Shown here piece by piece: positions 1 through 8,741 of a stretch of 24,306 nucleotides of DNA. Positions within the stretch are counted from its first letter, which is position 1, and every line of letters begins with the position of its first letter. The notes under the pieces are model-generated. The model was not told the origin of the DNA. It saw nothing but the letters and a program-made list of their open reading frames with translations, and did no database searches. The DNA comes from a virus. Position numbers and translations under genes: made by a program. The stretch is from the IMG/VR virus record IMGVR_UViG_3300025128_000324, positions 1-24,306 of that record; one strand, given 5' to 3'.

Positions 1-3
1 GTA

Positions 4-1812
4 TTGGCAATGGTACAGCCCACCATAATGATGACAGAAGAAGGGGCTATGAACTCAGGCATTGGTGAATTGATGCAACAACTCACCTCAGATGTCGAAA
101 TGGCTACGGAAGGTGGTGCGCCAACAGACATGGGTCAGGGTGTCGGCGCATTGATGATGGCAGGAGCACCGGAACAGCCCGTACAGCAGTTTGCGGCGGG
201 TGGTGCTGTGCAGTATTTTAAAGATGGCACACGAAACGACCCCATAACCGGACAGAGTCTGGCAGCAAGCGGAGCCTTGATGCGGACGTCTGCATTGGAC
301 AAATTACGAGGCGCAGGAACGGGGACCGGAAACCTCCAAACTTATTTCGATGAGTATTTACCGCTTTACGAAAACCTGATACGAGACAGCGAATCTGAGG
401 AAGATAGGAGGAAAGACAGAGCACTTGCTCTGGCGAAGGCGGGTTTTAGGTTTGCGTCGGGCGTAGGCCCGAAAGGACAAAACATTGCAGGCCAGCCGTT
501 ACTTTCACAAGCAGCAGCCGCTGCAATCCCGGCCATAGACGAATTAGGAGACATCGAGTCACAACGTCGCAAACAAGATACGGCACTACGAACCCTTGCC
601 GCACAATCGGCCATAAAAGCACAAGATACTGCGACGACACGGTCACAAAAAATAGCAGAACTAGAATACGACGCTGGCGTCAAACTCCAAGAAAAAGCAC
701 TCGATCTCCTCTTGAAAGACCCTAAATATAAAATAGAAAAAATTGCGGTGGGAGATGGAAAAGAAATCCCTGTTCTTCTAGACGAAACGACCGGTAATTT
801 CAAACGCTTGGACTTGGGGGCTTTCACGGCTACACAAGCCGGTGAGTTGCCTTCTAATCTTACCAATCCGAAGAAAGAATCTCTTTTATTTAATTCTCTC
901 AGTGATATGTCAAAAGGCTCGATAAAGGGAGACGAATTGAGCAGGCTGGATACCCTTGTGGATGACCTTTACCCCGCAGAAACGGTGATAGATGGGGTGA
1001 AAAAAACCCCAACCATACCTGTAAACGTGCTTGATATGGTCAATACCCGTTTAGCAAGAGGAGACGTCCCGAGAATACAAAAAAGGATTATACGACAAGC
1101 TCAAAATTTAAAAGCTAACCGCCCCGAAGCTTTGTCAGCAATGACAGATCTAGCTCTAAACAATTTTGATGCTGCTGTTGAGGCGAATAGATTGGTTGCG
1201 GGTGTCCCCGAAGAGGATGTTTTGATTGATCCCGATTTTGACGCGAGTAATCAATATGGCTTGATGACAGGTGTCATATCTCCTTTCAATGCTGTCTTGA
1301 CTACTTTCGAGGCCGAACTCGCTGGTTACGGTGCCGCTGGTGCAGAGAGATCTGCGGCTGTTCAAAGATTCTACAAAGATAAAGGATTCTTGAAGAAACT
1401 AATTAGTGTTACAAATAGGGAGTTACTGCAAGCGATGGGGGGCACCAGACTTTCCAACGAATTGAAGCAGATAACTGAACAAACAGAAGTTCTCGAGGGC
1501 AGCGGACTTACCTTTGATGTGACGGCAAAGACTGCGGCGGAAGGTATTCTCATAGAACTTAATACAGCCTTGAAACAAGCGGTTCAAATCCTAGAGGACA
1601 ACGAGGTCGTACCAGGTAGTATCCCGGCAGCCGACGTAAATGATGCCCAAAAGGTTAGAAGAACTGTTCCTAAATTAATCAGGGCTTACAATAACCTTCT
1701 TCAAGGGTTTGACGTGACGATGGAGCGTACACCGGGCCAGATGCCCCGAATGACCGGAAACGTGCCCCTAGTCCAAAATAAAACAGCCCTTAGTGGTACT
1801 ATCAAGCAATAA
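4..1812 (+). CDS. Virion-type structural protein, 602 codons (5' end uncertain)
   Basis: I do not recognise a named family. The N-terminal 70 residues are rich in Met, Gly, Ala and Gln and contain the stretch QQFAAGGAVQYF (about residues 61-72). I have seen similar Gly-rich 'FAAGG' segments near the start of structural proteins of uncultured marine phages, but that is recollection. The remainder is mostly helical and charged, without membrane segments or catalytic motifs. The frame is open back to base 1, so the gene may start outside the window; inside it, possible starts are TTG at 4 and ATG at 10. The stop TAA shares one base with the ATG of the next gene (TAATG at 1810-1814), so the two are probably translated together and made late with other virion proteins. 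Structural role is inferred from size, composition and pairing with the 1322-codon gene. Confidence 0.6.
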   Translation: MAMVQPTIMMTEEGAMNSGIGELMQQLTSDVEMATEGGAPTDMGQGVGALMMAGAPEQPVQQFAAGGAVQYFKDGTRNDPITGQSLAASGALMRTSALDKLRGAGTGTGNLQTYFDEYLPLYENLIRDSESEEDRRKDRALALAKAGFRFASGVGPKGQNIAGQPLLSQAAAAAIPAIDELGDIESQRRKQDTALRTLAAQSAIKAQDTATTRSQKIAELEYDAGVKLQEKALDLLLKDPKYKIEKIAVGDGKEIPVLLDETTGNFKRLDLGAFTATQAGELPSNLTNPKKESLLFNSLSDMSKGSIKGDELSRLDTLVDDLYPAETVIDGVKKTPTIPVNVLDMVNTRLARGDVPRIQKRIIRQAQNLKANRPEALSAMTDLALNNFDAAVEANRLVAGVPEEDVLIDPDFDASNQYGLMTGVISPFNAVLTTFEAELAGYGAAGAERSAAVQRFYKDKGFLKKLISVTNRELLQAMGGTRLSNELKQITEQTEVLEGSGLTFDVTAKTAAEGILIELNTALKQAVQILEDNEVVPGSIPAADVNDAQKVRRTVPKLIRAYNNLLQGFDVTMERTPGQMPRMTGNVPLVQNKTALSGTIKQ

Positions 1813-4800
1813 TGGCTGAGACGCTACCAACACCAGATCCTCGAGTCTCTTACGGTGACTTTGCGTCTTTCGTGCGTCAAAACGGTCTGTCATCCACTGT
1901 AAAAAGTTACGTAACAGAAATCAGTGGCAACGAGCAGATATACGATGATCTTGCTGCTCAGGGTCTTTCCGACTTTCAAATTGCCAACGATTTTTTTCGT
2001 TTGGAAAAATTAGATCCAACTTTCATCGAAAAGGAACGTCGTGAGGGGTTGGATTTACGACAGTCAGCAAACCTACTGGCTCAAGACATGGGTCTGGATC
2101 TTGAAACTTTAAGGGACGAACAGGGGTTTTCAACAGCCGACTTCCTAGAGTTTTTTACAAGTGGACGCCGACCCTCACCCGCCGAAGCGGCGGCTGAAAC
2201 AGTTGCCTCCGGAACAATTAGCGGCGGGTCGATTGCCGCTGGATTTGGAATTGGGGCGGCGGCTGGAGCCATGACACCAATTCCGGGTGGTACTTTAATC
2301 GGTGGGTTGATAGGTGCTGGTGCGTTTGGTCTGCTTGGTGAAAAAGTCAAAGAAGAGGTTTTACCACAAGAGCCAATCATTGAACCGGGCATGCGTCCCA
2401 TGATGGTTTTTGGCGAGACTTTAATTGAAGCCTTGATGGGCACTACGCTTTTGAGGGGTGGTAAAGAGCTACAAGAATTTGCTTTTGATAAAGTCGGGGA
2501 TGAATTCAAAAACCGGGGATTTTTTGCTGAAAAGTTGAGAGAAAATGCCGCTGGTAGAAGTTTCAACGTTGTAAAACAAGAAATGTTCCGGCCAAATGCT
2601 ATTAACCCCGAGCAAATGGAACGTTATATATCTCGTATTGCAAAAGATGATCCGGTTTTGTTTGGTTATTTGCGTTCGTATATGAAAAACCCTCGTGCGA
2701 CGTTGGTTGCAGAGTCCGCCGGAGGCGTAGGAGCGGCGGCGGGTGCAATGGGTGCTGAACGGTTTTTCCCCGGAGATCCGGGTGTTCGAGCGGTTTTTGA
2801 AATCACGGGAGCCACTCCACTTTCATACCTCACAATGTTTCCTTACTTTGTTGTTGCAAAAGATAGCTTGAAACAAGGCGCAGAGGCCCTGCAAGGAGCT
2901 ATGAGTGTAGAGGAGCAGCAAGAGAGGGTGGGTCAGGCTCTCATTAATTTTATGCAGGAGATGGGAGACGATCCACAAAACTTTATAAATGCTATTGAGG
3001 CAGGCTCTTTTCGCAGAATCGTGGATGACACATTAGAAGCACACGACGCTGCTTACGGAGACTTGTCCGTTGACCAGATTGCTGACTTGCCTATCACCAC
3101 GAGAATGTTGGCTTCTCTTGATAGCAATGATCTTACCGAGAACTCATCTTTAGATCTGTTAGAGGGTGCTATCTTGCGTAAAGTGCCACTGGAGGCGCAA
3201 AAGTTTTCGAATCAATACCGAGAACAAGGCAAAAGAATACAAGAATTAATCGGAGCCGTGATCGCCAGCGGCAAAAATGCAGATGTGCTCAAAACTGCGG
3301 GTCGGATGCGTAAAAAGTTTTTTGAAGACACATTAAATGCCCGTCTGGACCAAGCTATCGCAGACCAAACCAGGGTAATTAAAACTTTTGGTACAGGGTC
3401 TTCCAGTGCCGCCGCTCGTCGAGAGGCGGGTAAAAAACTTGATTTAATCATGGAAGGCGCGTTCAAAGATATTCGAGACCAGCAAAAACAACTCTACGAC
3501 CAAATCCCGAAAGATTTGGAGATTGGATCGACCAACCTTCTTGCTGCTATCAAAGATTTGAGTGCTGATCTGCCGCCGGAGGCTAGGGCTGAGATTATTC
3601 CCGCAATGGCTCGAGGCACCCAGAAACGGTTTGCCGACATAGCCCGGAAAGCCCGTCTGGAGAGTGATATTCAAAGCCTCGAAACGGATTTGACGGAGTT
3701 GAAGAGCTACCAAGGTTTTGTGCTAGACAGAGGTCCGTTGCAAGGCACCAATAAACAAACACCGGCAGAGGTGAAAAACAGGCTCGAACAAAAATATGAC
3801 GTTCGATTTGACCAAGTAGAAAAAGAAATAAAAGACCGGCTTGGGGTGGCGCAAGAAGCCAATGAAAAGTTAGGTGACGTAGATGACTCGCCATTGACCC
3901 GAGCGCAGATGTCAAGTTATCGATCAATTATGTTGGGCGAAGCGAGAGAGGCTGGTGCGGCAGGTAAAAATGAACTAGCTCGTATTTATAGCACCATCGC
4001 TGACGGCATTGAAAAAGATTTTGCAGATGTAAAAACGATAACAGAATTAAACGACATACCTGATTACGAACAAGGCAAATTAGTTTTACAGATCGATGCG
4101 GCGAATGCTTTTACAAGGTCCTTCAAAGATGCTTTTGCAAGATCTTTTCCGAACAAACTACAAAAAGAAAGAAGAACCGGCGAAGCTATTATCAATCCAG
4201 AGCTTCTGTACAAAGAAATCGTTCGAGGGGGCACCCCAGAACAAGACATCAAGATGGAACAAATTTCAGATGCGGTGACGTTTCTTGAAAGGAGTTTGAT
4301 TGGTGATCAAATTGGTGGTCCGCAATTTGCACCGATCAGCCCAGAAGATGCCGCACGGATCAGGATCACCACGGAAGAAAGAATCCGCACGATGGACGAG
4401 GCTTACGAAGATATTTTCAGAGCCTTGGCTAGATCTAAAATAGTCAATTTGCGGGGCGATAAGCCAGAAATAAACCTGCCTGCTTTGAGAGTCTTCATTG
4501 ATGAAAATGAAGACATGCTAGACCAAATTCCCAATCTAAGACGGGACCTTGAGGATGCTAGGACAGCAAAAGTAGCTCTGAATAAAGTGTATGAGGACCA
4601 AAAAGAAGGCGAATTACCGGAATTTTTTACCTCTAGGTTGTTTGAAGAGGTAACCGGTGAAAAGCCTGCACTAGCAATTGACAGCTTATTAGGATCCACG
4701 GTTCCGAACTCCAGAGAAAGGTTTTACGATTTACTTGGGAAACTACGAACAAGGGGTGCCCAACTGGGCGAAGGTTCGGTGACCGACGAGCAGATCGAGC

Positions 4801-5780
4801 AGCGGTTGAAACAAGCCGTTCTTTCTTGGGCACGAGGTAGATCTATTGGGAAAAGACCAGGTGAAGCATTCGGAGAAGCTACCGATCCAGCTTTGATGGG
4901 TGACGATGTTGCGCCATTCCAAGCATTGGCCGAGAAGCCTAATTTTCAAAACATGTACAACTCCTTGTTCTCAGGCGTAGACGGTGGACCAAGTCTGATG
5001 AGTATCCTTGCAAGGCCGGGTCCAGACGGCGAGGCTCCTTTGTTCTCGTCGATGGAAAGACTAAATCTGCAAAAGATATTCAAGCGCGGTATAGAGCTTG
5101 ACAGAACTGTCTTAGATCCAAAATTCAAAGAGGTTATTGATGAGGTGACCCCCGAAGTTGACTTGCTTACTGGTTTGATGATCAAACTTGCTGGTTCTCA
5201 AATTGGTACCACTGCGGCCAAACTGATACCTGGACGTGGACAAGGTCTTATTGAAGCTGGTGCTGGTGTACGCTTTCTAGAAAAAGTATTGGCTCCGGTC
5301 CCTTCTGGTGCTGTAGACGACGTATTGTTGCAGGCTGCAAAAGATCCAGACTTTATGAGGTTTTTATTGAAAAAAGGTCTGGAGGGCAAACCTTTTGAAC
5401 CGGGCAAGGCCGTACAACAAATAGGTAAAACTATCCGTCAACAAGTTGGAGAAATCCGAAGACTGAAAACGTTTTTGTTGCCCGTGTTGGGAAGTGGTAT
5501 CCAAGAGGCTTTGACAGAAACTGAGGAAGAGATCCTACAAAAACAGTTCCAACCTTTTGAAGAACAACGTTCTGAGCGTTATCAACCGGCTTTCGAAACC
5601 GGTATCGAGCCTGTCGCACCACCAATCGCGCCACCTGTATCAGCGGCTATGCCTCCCCCGGCACCCACTGCAGCAAATCCGCAACTCCGACAGCGGTTTG
5701 CGGCACTTTACCCGGATGATCCGATATCGCCGTTGATCGAGGCCCAAGGCATAGGAACACTTCCACAAGCGAGGGTTTAG
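1812..5780 (+). CDS. Very large virion protein, possible internal/ejection protein, 1322 codons
   Basis: Homology was not recognised. Residues about 134-175 form a glycine/alanine-rich hydrophobic run with spaced glycines (GAAAGAM, GGLIGAGAFG), a glycine-zipper-like segment. A second hydrophobic stretch lies at about 298-350 (GGVGAAAGAMG, then TMFPYFVVA). The middle (about 440-1150) is long, charged and helical with coiled-coil character. The C-terminal 60 residues are proline-rich and end with QLRQRFAALYPDDPISPLI. Membrane-prone segments in a giant helical protein placed at the end of the morphogenesis block fit an internal virion or DNA-ejection protein, but a tape-measure or other tail component is possible. 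The ATG at 1812 overlaps the previous stop by one base. The stop at 5778-5780 overlaps the 3' end of the opposing helicase gene. Confidence 0.6.
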   Translation: MAETLPTPDPRVSYGDFASFVRQNGLSSTVKSYVTEISGNEQIYDDLAAQGLSDFQIANDFFRLEKLDPTFIEKERREGLDLRQSANLLAQDMGLDLETLRDEQGFSTADFLEFFTSGRRPSPAEAAAETVASGTISGGSIAAGFGIGAAAGAMTPIPGGTLIGGLIGAGAFGLLGEKVKEEVLPQEPIIEPGMRPMMVFGETLIEALMGTTLLRGGKELQEFAFDKVGDEFKNRGFFAEKLRENAAGRSFNVVKQEMFRPNAINPEQMERYISRIAKDDPVLFGYLRSYMKNPRATLVAESAGGVGAAAGAMGAERFFPGDPGVRAVFEITGATPLSYLTMFPYFVVAKDSLKQGAEALQGAMSVEEQQERVGQALINFMQEMGDDPQNFINAIEAGSFRRIVDDTLEAHDAAYGDLSVDQIADLPITTRMLASLDSNDLTENSSLDLLEGAILRKVPLEAQKFSNQYREQGKRIQELIGAVIASGKNADVLKTAGRMRKKFFEDTLNARLDQAIADQTRVIKTFGTGSSSAAARREAGKKLDLIMEGAFKDIRDQQKQLYDQIPKDLEIGSTNLLAAIKDLSADLPPEARAEIIPAMARGTQKRFADIARKARLESDIQSLETDLTELKSYQGFVLDRGPLQGTNKQTPAEVKNRLEQKYDVRFDQVEKEIKDRLGVAQEANEKLGDVDDSPLTRAQMSSYRSIMLGEAREAGAAGKNELARIYSTIADGIEKDFADVKTITELNDIPDYEQGKLVLQIDAANAFTRSFKDAFARSFPNKLQKERRTGEAIINPELLYKEIVRGGTPEQDIKMEQISDAVTFLERSLIGDQIGGPQFAPISPEDAARIRITTEERIRTMDEAYEDIFRALARSKIVNLRGDKPEINLPALRVFIDENEDMLDQIPNLRRDLEDARTAKVALNKVYEDQKEGELPEFFTSRLFEEVTGEKPALAIDSLLGSTVPNSRERFYDLLGKLRTRGAQLGEGSVTDEQIEQRLKQAVLSWARGRSIGKRPGEAFGEATDPALMGDDVAPFQALAEKPNFQNMYNSLFSGVDGGPSLMSILARPGPDGEAPLFSSMERLNLQKIFKRGIELDRTVLDPKFKEVIDEVTPEVDLLTGLMIKLAGSQIGTTAAKLIPGRGQGLIEAGAGVRFLEKVLAPVPSGAVDDVLLQAAKDPDFMRFLLKKGLEGKPFEPGKAVQQIGKTIRQQVGEIRRLKTFLLPVLGSGIQEALTETEEEILQKQFQPFEEQRSERYQPAFETGIEPVAPPIAPPVSAAMPPPAPTAANPQLRQRFAALYPDDPISPLIEAQGIGTLPQARV

Positions 5781-7219
5781 ACCAACCAAGCCCTAGCTTC
5801 TTCGCCCAGCACCTTCTGGGCAATATCAATCTTCCCTTTCAATGCTTTGATAATCTTTTCATCAACTGTTTTCGGGCTGACCAGGTCAACATAAAGAACA
5901 TGGTGCTCTTGCGTCATGCGGTGCGCTCTGTCCTCTGATTGTAAACGTATCTCCAAGTCGTAGGAGTTGTTGTAGTACACTACGTTGGTCGCAGCCGTAA
6001 GCGTCAGACCATACCCCCCGGTCCTCGGGTTTGCGACGAAAAAACGCACTGGACTGTCTTTGTCTTGAAACTGCGCTACAATTCCGTCTCTTTGGTCCTG
6101 CGGCGTTGCTCCATAGAAGGTTACAACAGACTCTTCTCCAAACTTCTCAGCCAGTGTCTTTTCAATCTCTTCGATGTCATACACGTAACTGGCCCAAATA
6201 ATAACCTTACCGATCATCTCGCCAATCGCCTCGAGCATTTCGTCCATACGGTTGCTGGCAAGTGGTTGTATCTCTCCATCGTCAGTTCTCAGATGACCAC
6301 AGGTGATCTCTTGCAGCCGCATGATCTGGGTCAACACGCTTTGTGTGGTCGATAGCTCCCCCTGATCCAGCATGGCTAACGCAAACTCCTGCATCTGTTT
6401 GTATGCTTTCGCTTGTTCTTCAGTTAGTGCTACTTGTCTTTGCATGTAGATCTTGTCTGGCAGATCCAGACAATCTTCTTTCAAAACACGGTGACTGTGC
6501 TTCTCAAGCTTGCAGTTCAACTCCTGGAGGTTTCTGTACCCGGTTATCTGTTGGAAGCTACGTGCTCCAAACTTACGCTGTTGCACCACGGCATACCGAC
6601 CTTGGAATGCGTAATAACTGTCATAATTCAGCATACTTTTATTCAAAAAAGCACACTGAGAAAACAGGTCCATCGGGTTTTTGGTCACCGGGCTACCTGT
6701 CAGTATTCTCTTGTACTTGGCCTGTTTACCAAGCGCAATGATGTTTTTAGTTCGCTGTGCCTGACGATTCTTGATGGTGGTGCTCTCATCCACCACTACG
6801 AAACTGTCGGCATTCAGCTTTAAAAAGTCCTGTGCGACCTGGTTACCACGTTTTGTCGATAACGCCTCTACGTTCATAATTAGTATTCGCAGAGCGTCAC
6901 CCGAACCCCGCGCCACCTGGATCAACCTCTTCTGGAACTTCTGAGTGGTCTTTGGCTCCCACAGTAAAGAGTCAACTCTGACATCTTCTGACATATGTTG
7001 CGGTATCTCTTTGGCATGCCAGTTTGCGTAGACCCCTTTTGGAGCGATGATAAGTGCTGCTTCTATCTCACCTTGTTGAAAAAGCATTCCCATCGTGTCT
7101 ATCGTGACTTTTGTTTTGCCTGTGCCCATTTCCATGAACAGGGCATAAAAGCTGCGCTGCCAAGACTTTTCAAGCGCAACCTTCTGGTGTTCGTAAGGTT
7201 CTGTTTTAAATTTATACAT
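5777..7219 (-). CDS. SNF2-like superfamily 2 DNA helicase/ATPase
   Basis: The 480-residue protein carries a full SF2/SNF2 motif set: a Q-motif-like YEHQKVAL (9-16), Walker A MGTGKT (31-36), a DEAD/DEAH-position motif VVVDEST (141-147), motif III LTGSPVTKNP (173-182), and C-terminal motifs V and VI (GYGLTLTAATN at about 402-412, QSEDRAHR at 427-434). These enzymes translocate on double-stranded DNA; in phages they are found in replication or recombination modules. I chose the ATG at 7219 because the family starts just before the Q motif; a longer frame reaches 7390 but its first 57 residues look non-coding and overlap the divergent gene at 7322. There is no good Shine-Dalgarno site. It is transcribed alone, divergently from the other replication genes. 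Confidence 0.9.
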   Translation of the reverse strand: MYKFKTEPYEHQKVALEKSWQRSFYALFMEMGTGKTKVTIDTMGMLFQQGEIEAALIIAPKGVYANWHAKEIPQHMSEDVRVDSLLWEPKTTQKFQKRLIQVARGSGDALRILIMNVEALSTKRGNQVAQDFLKLNADSFVVVDESTTIKNRQAQRTKNIIALGKQAKYKRILTGSPVTKNPMDLFSQCAFLNKSMLNYDSYYAFQGRYAVVQQRKFGARSFQQITGYRNLQELNCKLEKHSHRVLKEDCLDLPDKIYMQRQVALTEEQAKAYKQMQEFALAMLDQGELSTTQSVLTQIMRLQEITCGHLRTDDGEIQPLASNRMDEMLEAIGEMIGKVIIWASYVYDIEEIEKTLAEKFGEESVVTFYGATPQDQRDGIVAQFQDKDSPVRFFVANPRTGGYGLTLTAATNVVYYNNSYDLEIRLQSEDRAHRMTQEHHVLYVDLVSPKTVDEKIIKALKGKIDIAQKVLGEEARAWLV

Positions 7220-7226
7220 TTTGCTT

Positions 7227-7232
7227 TCTATA
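7227..7232 (-). promoter_or_regulatory. Candidate -10 box, leaderless start for the helicase gene
   Basis: On the minus strand TATAGA lies 7 nt before the ATG at 7219, which would put the transcription start at or next to the start codon. The -35 is weak (TTACTA at about 7253-7248, 15-nt spacer). The call rests on the -10 hexamer and on the absence of a Shine-Dalgarno site. Confidence 0.3.
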
Positions 7233-7234
7233 TG

Positions 7235-7264
7235 TTGACATCTGCGATAGTAAGGGATTACTCT
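7235..7264 (+). promoter_or_regulatory. Candidate promoter for the replication operon
   Basis: A perfect -35 TTGACA (7235-7240) is followed after 18 nt by TACTCT (7259-7264), which keeps only the T1, A2 and T6 of the -10 consensus. It lies in the 102-bp divergent gap and would give a leader of roughly 50 nt before the ATG at 7322. The weak -10 suggests dependence on an activator or a low basal level, if it is real. Confidence 0.4.
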
Positions 7265-7273
7265 CACATTGGG

Positions 7274-7291
7274 AAGTGTTGAAAGACACTT
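7274..7291 (+). promoter_or_regulatory. Inverted repeat in the divergent gap
   Basis: AAGTGT and ACACTT form a perfect 6-bp inverted repeat around the loop TGAAAG. It lies just downstream of the candidate promoter and upstream of the ATG at 7322, so it could be an operator or a 5'-leader hairpin. The sequence does not decide which. Confidence 0.35.
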
Positions 7292-7321
7292 AAACAATAA
7301 ACCACGAACGAGGACTGACGA

Positions 7322-7894
7322 ATGAGCGACCTTTTTGATGAAATGGCCGAAGATGCCGAAAAATCTCTCAATCTCCCCGAGGATGGACAACTGGGCAGCG
7401 TATCAAAGATCGCTGAACAGATCATTGCTGAACAGCAAAGAGTAGAAAATCTAGAGGTAGAGCACAAGGCTGCAAAAGCCAAACTTCTGAAACTGACCGA
7501 TGAGGAACTCCCAGCAGCGATGCAGGAGTTGAACATGAGTGCCTTTGCATTAGCAGATGGCAGTCAGGTGACACTGAAACCAACGTATGGTGCCAGAATC
7601 CCCAAGGACAAAGAAGGTGATGCTTTTGAGTGGCTGAGACAACGGAACGAAGCTGATCTTATCAAGAACACCGTGACAGTGCGCTTCAACAAAGAACAGG
7701 ACAACGAGGCAAAAGCCTTGGTGGACGATCTGCGTAAGAAGCACATGGAACCAGAACAGGCTTCAACGATTCACCCCGGAACCCTGAGAGCTTGGGTCAA
7801 GGGCAGAGTTGAGGATGGTTTGGAACTGGACATGGAATTGTTCGGTGTGTGGGTTGGACAACGAGCAGAAATCAAGAGGAACAAAGATGGCTGA
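7322..7894 (+). CDS. Conserved phage replication-module protein of unknown function (190 aa)
   Basis: A helical, coiled-coil-like N-terminal half (about residues 30-65, rich in Glu, Lys and Ala) is followed by a compact part with AFALADGSQVTLKPTYGARIPKDKEGDAF... around 77-100, then FEWLRQRNEADLIKNTVTVRF and a closing ELFGVWVGQRAEI. I recall this arrangement (coiled coil, KPTY/ARIPK strand, WLR...DLIKN) from small unnamed phage proteins encoded next to single-strand-binding proteins; the function is not known to me. The start has a GAGGA Shine-Dalgarno site (in ACGAGGACTGACGAATG). The 3' end overlaps the next gene by 8 bp. First gene of the + strand replication operon, so probably expressed early. 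Confidence 0.75.
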   Translation: MSDLFDEMAEDAEKSLNLPEDGQLGSVSKIAEQIIAEQQRVENLEVEHKAAKAKLLKLTDEELPAAMQELNMSAFALADGSQVTLKPTYGARIPKDKEGDAFEWLRQRNEADLIKNTVTVRFNKEQDNEAKALVDDLRKKHMEPEQASTIHPGTLRAWVKGRVEDGLELDMELFGVWVGQRAEIKRNKDG

Positions 7895-8669
7895 TAAAGA
7901 AGTAAAAGAAACGAAAGAAGAAAAAAGCGTAGCTGTGATGGACGCGGCGATGTTTGAAGCGGATGCTGGTGCTGGTATGAGTATGGAACAGGATGATTTG
8001 GCACTGCCATTTCTGAAAGTTCTGAGTGCTCTTGATCCCCTCATACAAGAGGGTGAGATCGATGCAAAGCCCGGTGACCTCTACAACACCGTCACAAACA
8101 CCGTCTATCCAGGAAAAGCAGGGGTGCAAGTGATACCGGCTCACTATGAGCGACGGTTTCTCCAATGGGCACCTCGTGGCAGTGGCTCTGGTGCTCCTAT
8201 GAACATTTACGGACCGGACGATCAACGCCCGGAAACTAAGCGGGACGAGAACGACAACAAAGACTACGTTGTCGATGGGGAAGGATCTTACATTGATGAG
8301 ACCCATCAGCACTATGTCGTAGTCCTTGAAGAGGACGGATCGGCAAACACGGCTTTGATTTCTATGAAGTCAACGCAGTTGAAGAAGTCACGCAAATGGA
8401 ACTCGATGATTGCATCTAGGACGATGACAAATGCGAAGGGTATGAGCTTTCAGCCCCCACGTTTCAGTCACGTTTATAAGCTGTCTACCAGTTCTGAGAA
8501 GAACGATAAGGGTAGTTGGCATGGGTGGAACATTGAACTAGTCGGCACGGTCGAAGACGCGAATGTCTACCGTTCTGCTAAAGCCTTTCACGACAGCATC
8601 GCAAGTGGTGACGTGACGGTTAAGCACGAGCAAGAGACTTCAACAGGAAGGACCAACGAGCCTTTCTAG
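7887..8669 (+). CDS. Putative single-stranded DNA-binding protein (260 aa)
   Basis: The start was set at ATG 7887, preceded by AAGAGGAA, not at the longer in-frame Met at 7809. The N-terminal 35 residues are very charged (ADKEVKETKEEKS) and precede a beta-rich core: DDLALPFLKVLSALDP, YPGKAGVQVIPAHYERRFLQW, then APRGSGSGAPMNIYG and LISMKSTQLKKSRKWNSMI with basic and aromatic residues. The C-terminal part has FSHVYKLSTSSEKND...GWNIELVG. This resembles a family I know from marine phage replication modules, usually guessed to be an OB-fold ssDNA-binding protein in the place of T7 gp2.5. A direct fold assignment was not possible by eye. Its position between a conserved unknown and the primase supports the role. 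Confidence 0.6.
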   Translation: MADKEVKETKEEKSVAVMDAAMFEADAGAGMSMEQDDLALPFLKVLSALDPLIQEGEIDAKPGDLYNTVTNTVYPGKAGVQVIPAHYERRFLQWAPRGSGSGAPMNIYGPDDQRPETKRDENDNKDYVVDGEGSYIDETHQHYVVVLEEDGSANTALISMKSTQLKKSRKWNSMIASRTMTNAKGMSFQPPRFSHVYKLSTSSEKNDKGSWHGWNIELVGTVEDANVYRSAKAFHDSIASGDVTVKHEQETSTGRTNEPF

Positions 8670-8741
8670 CCGTATGGGGAACCCGGTCTCCACAGGTCCA
8701 GTATATTCGTCTTCGACTAGCTGGGCCATCCGGGCCTTATT

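Noticed and set aside
6065-7282. Several + strand open frames opposite the helicase gene
   Set aside because: They are antisense to a gene with a complete SF2 motif set, have no ribosome sites, and show low-complexity Cys/His-rich sequence typical of antisense frames.
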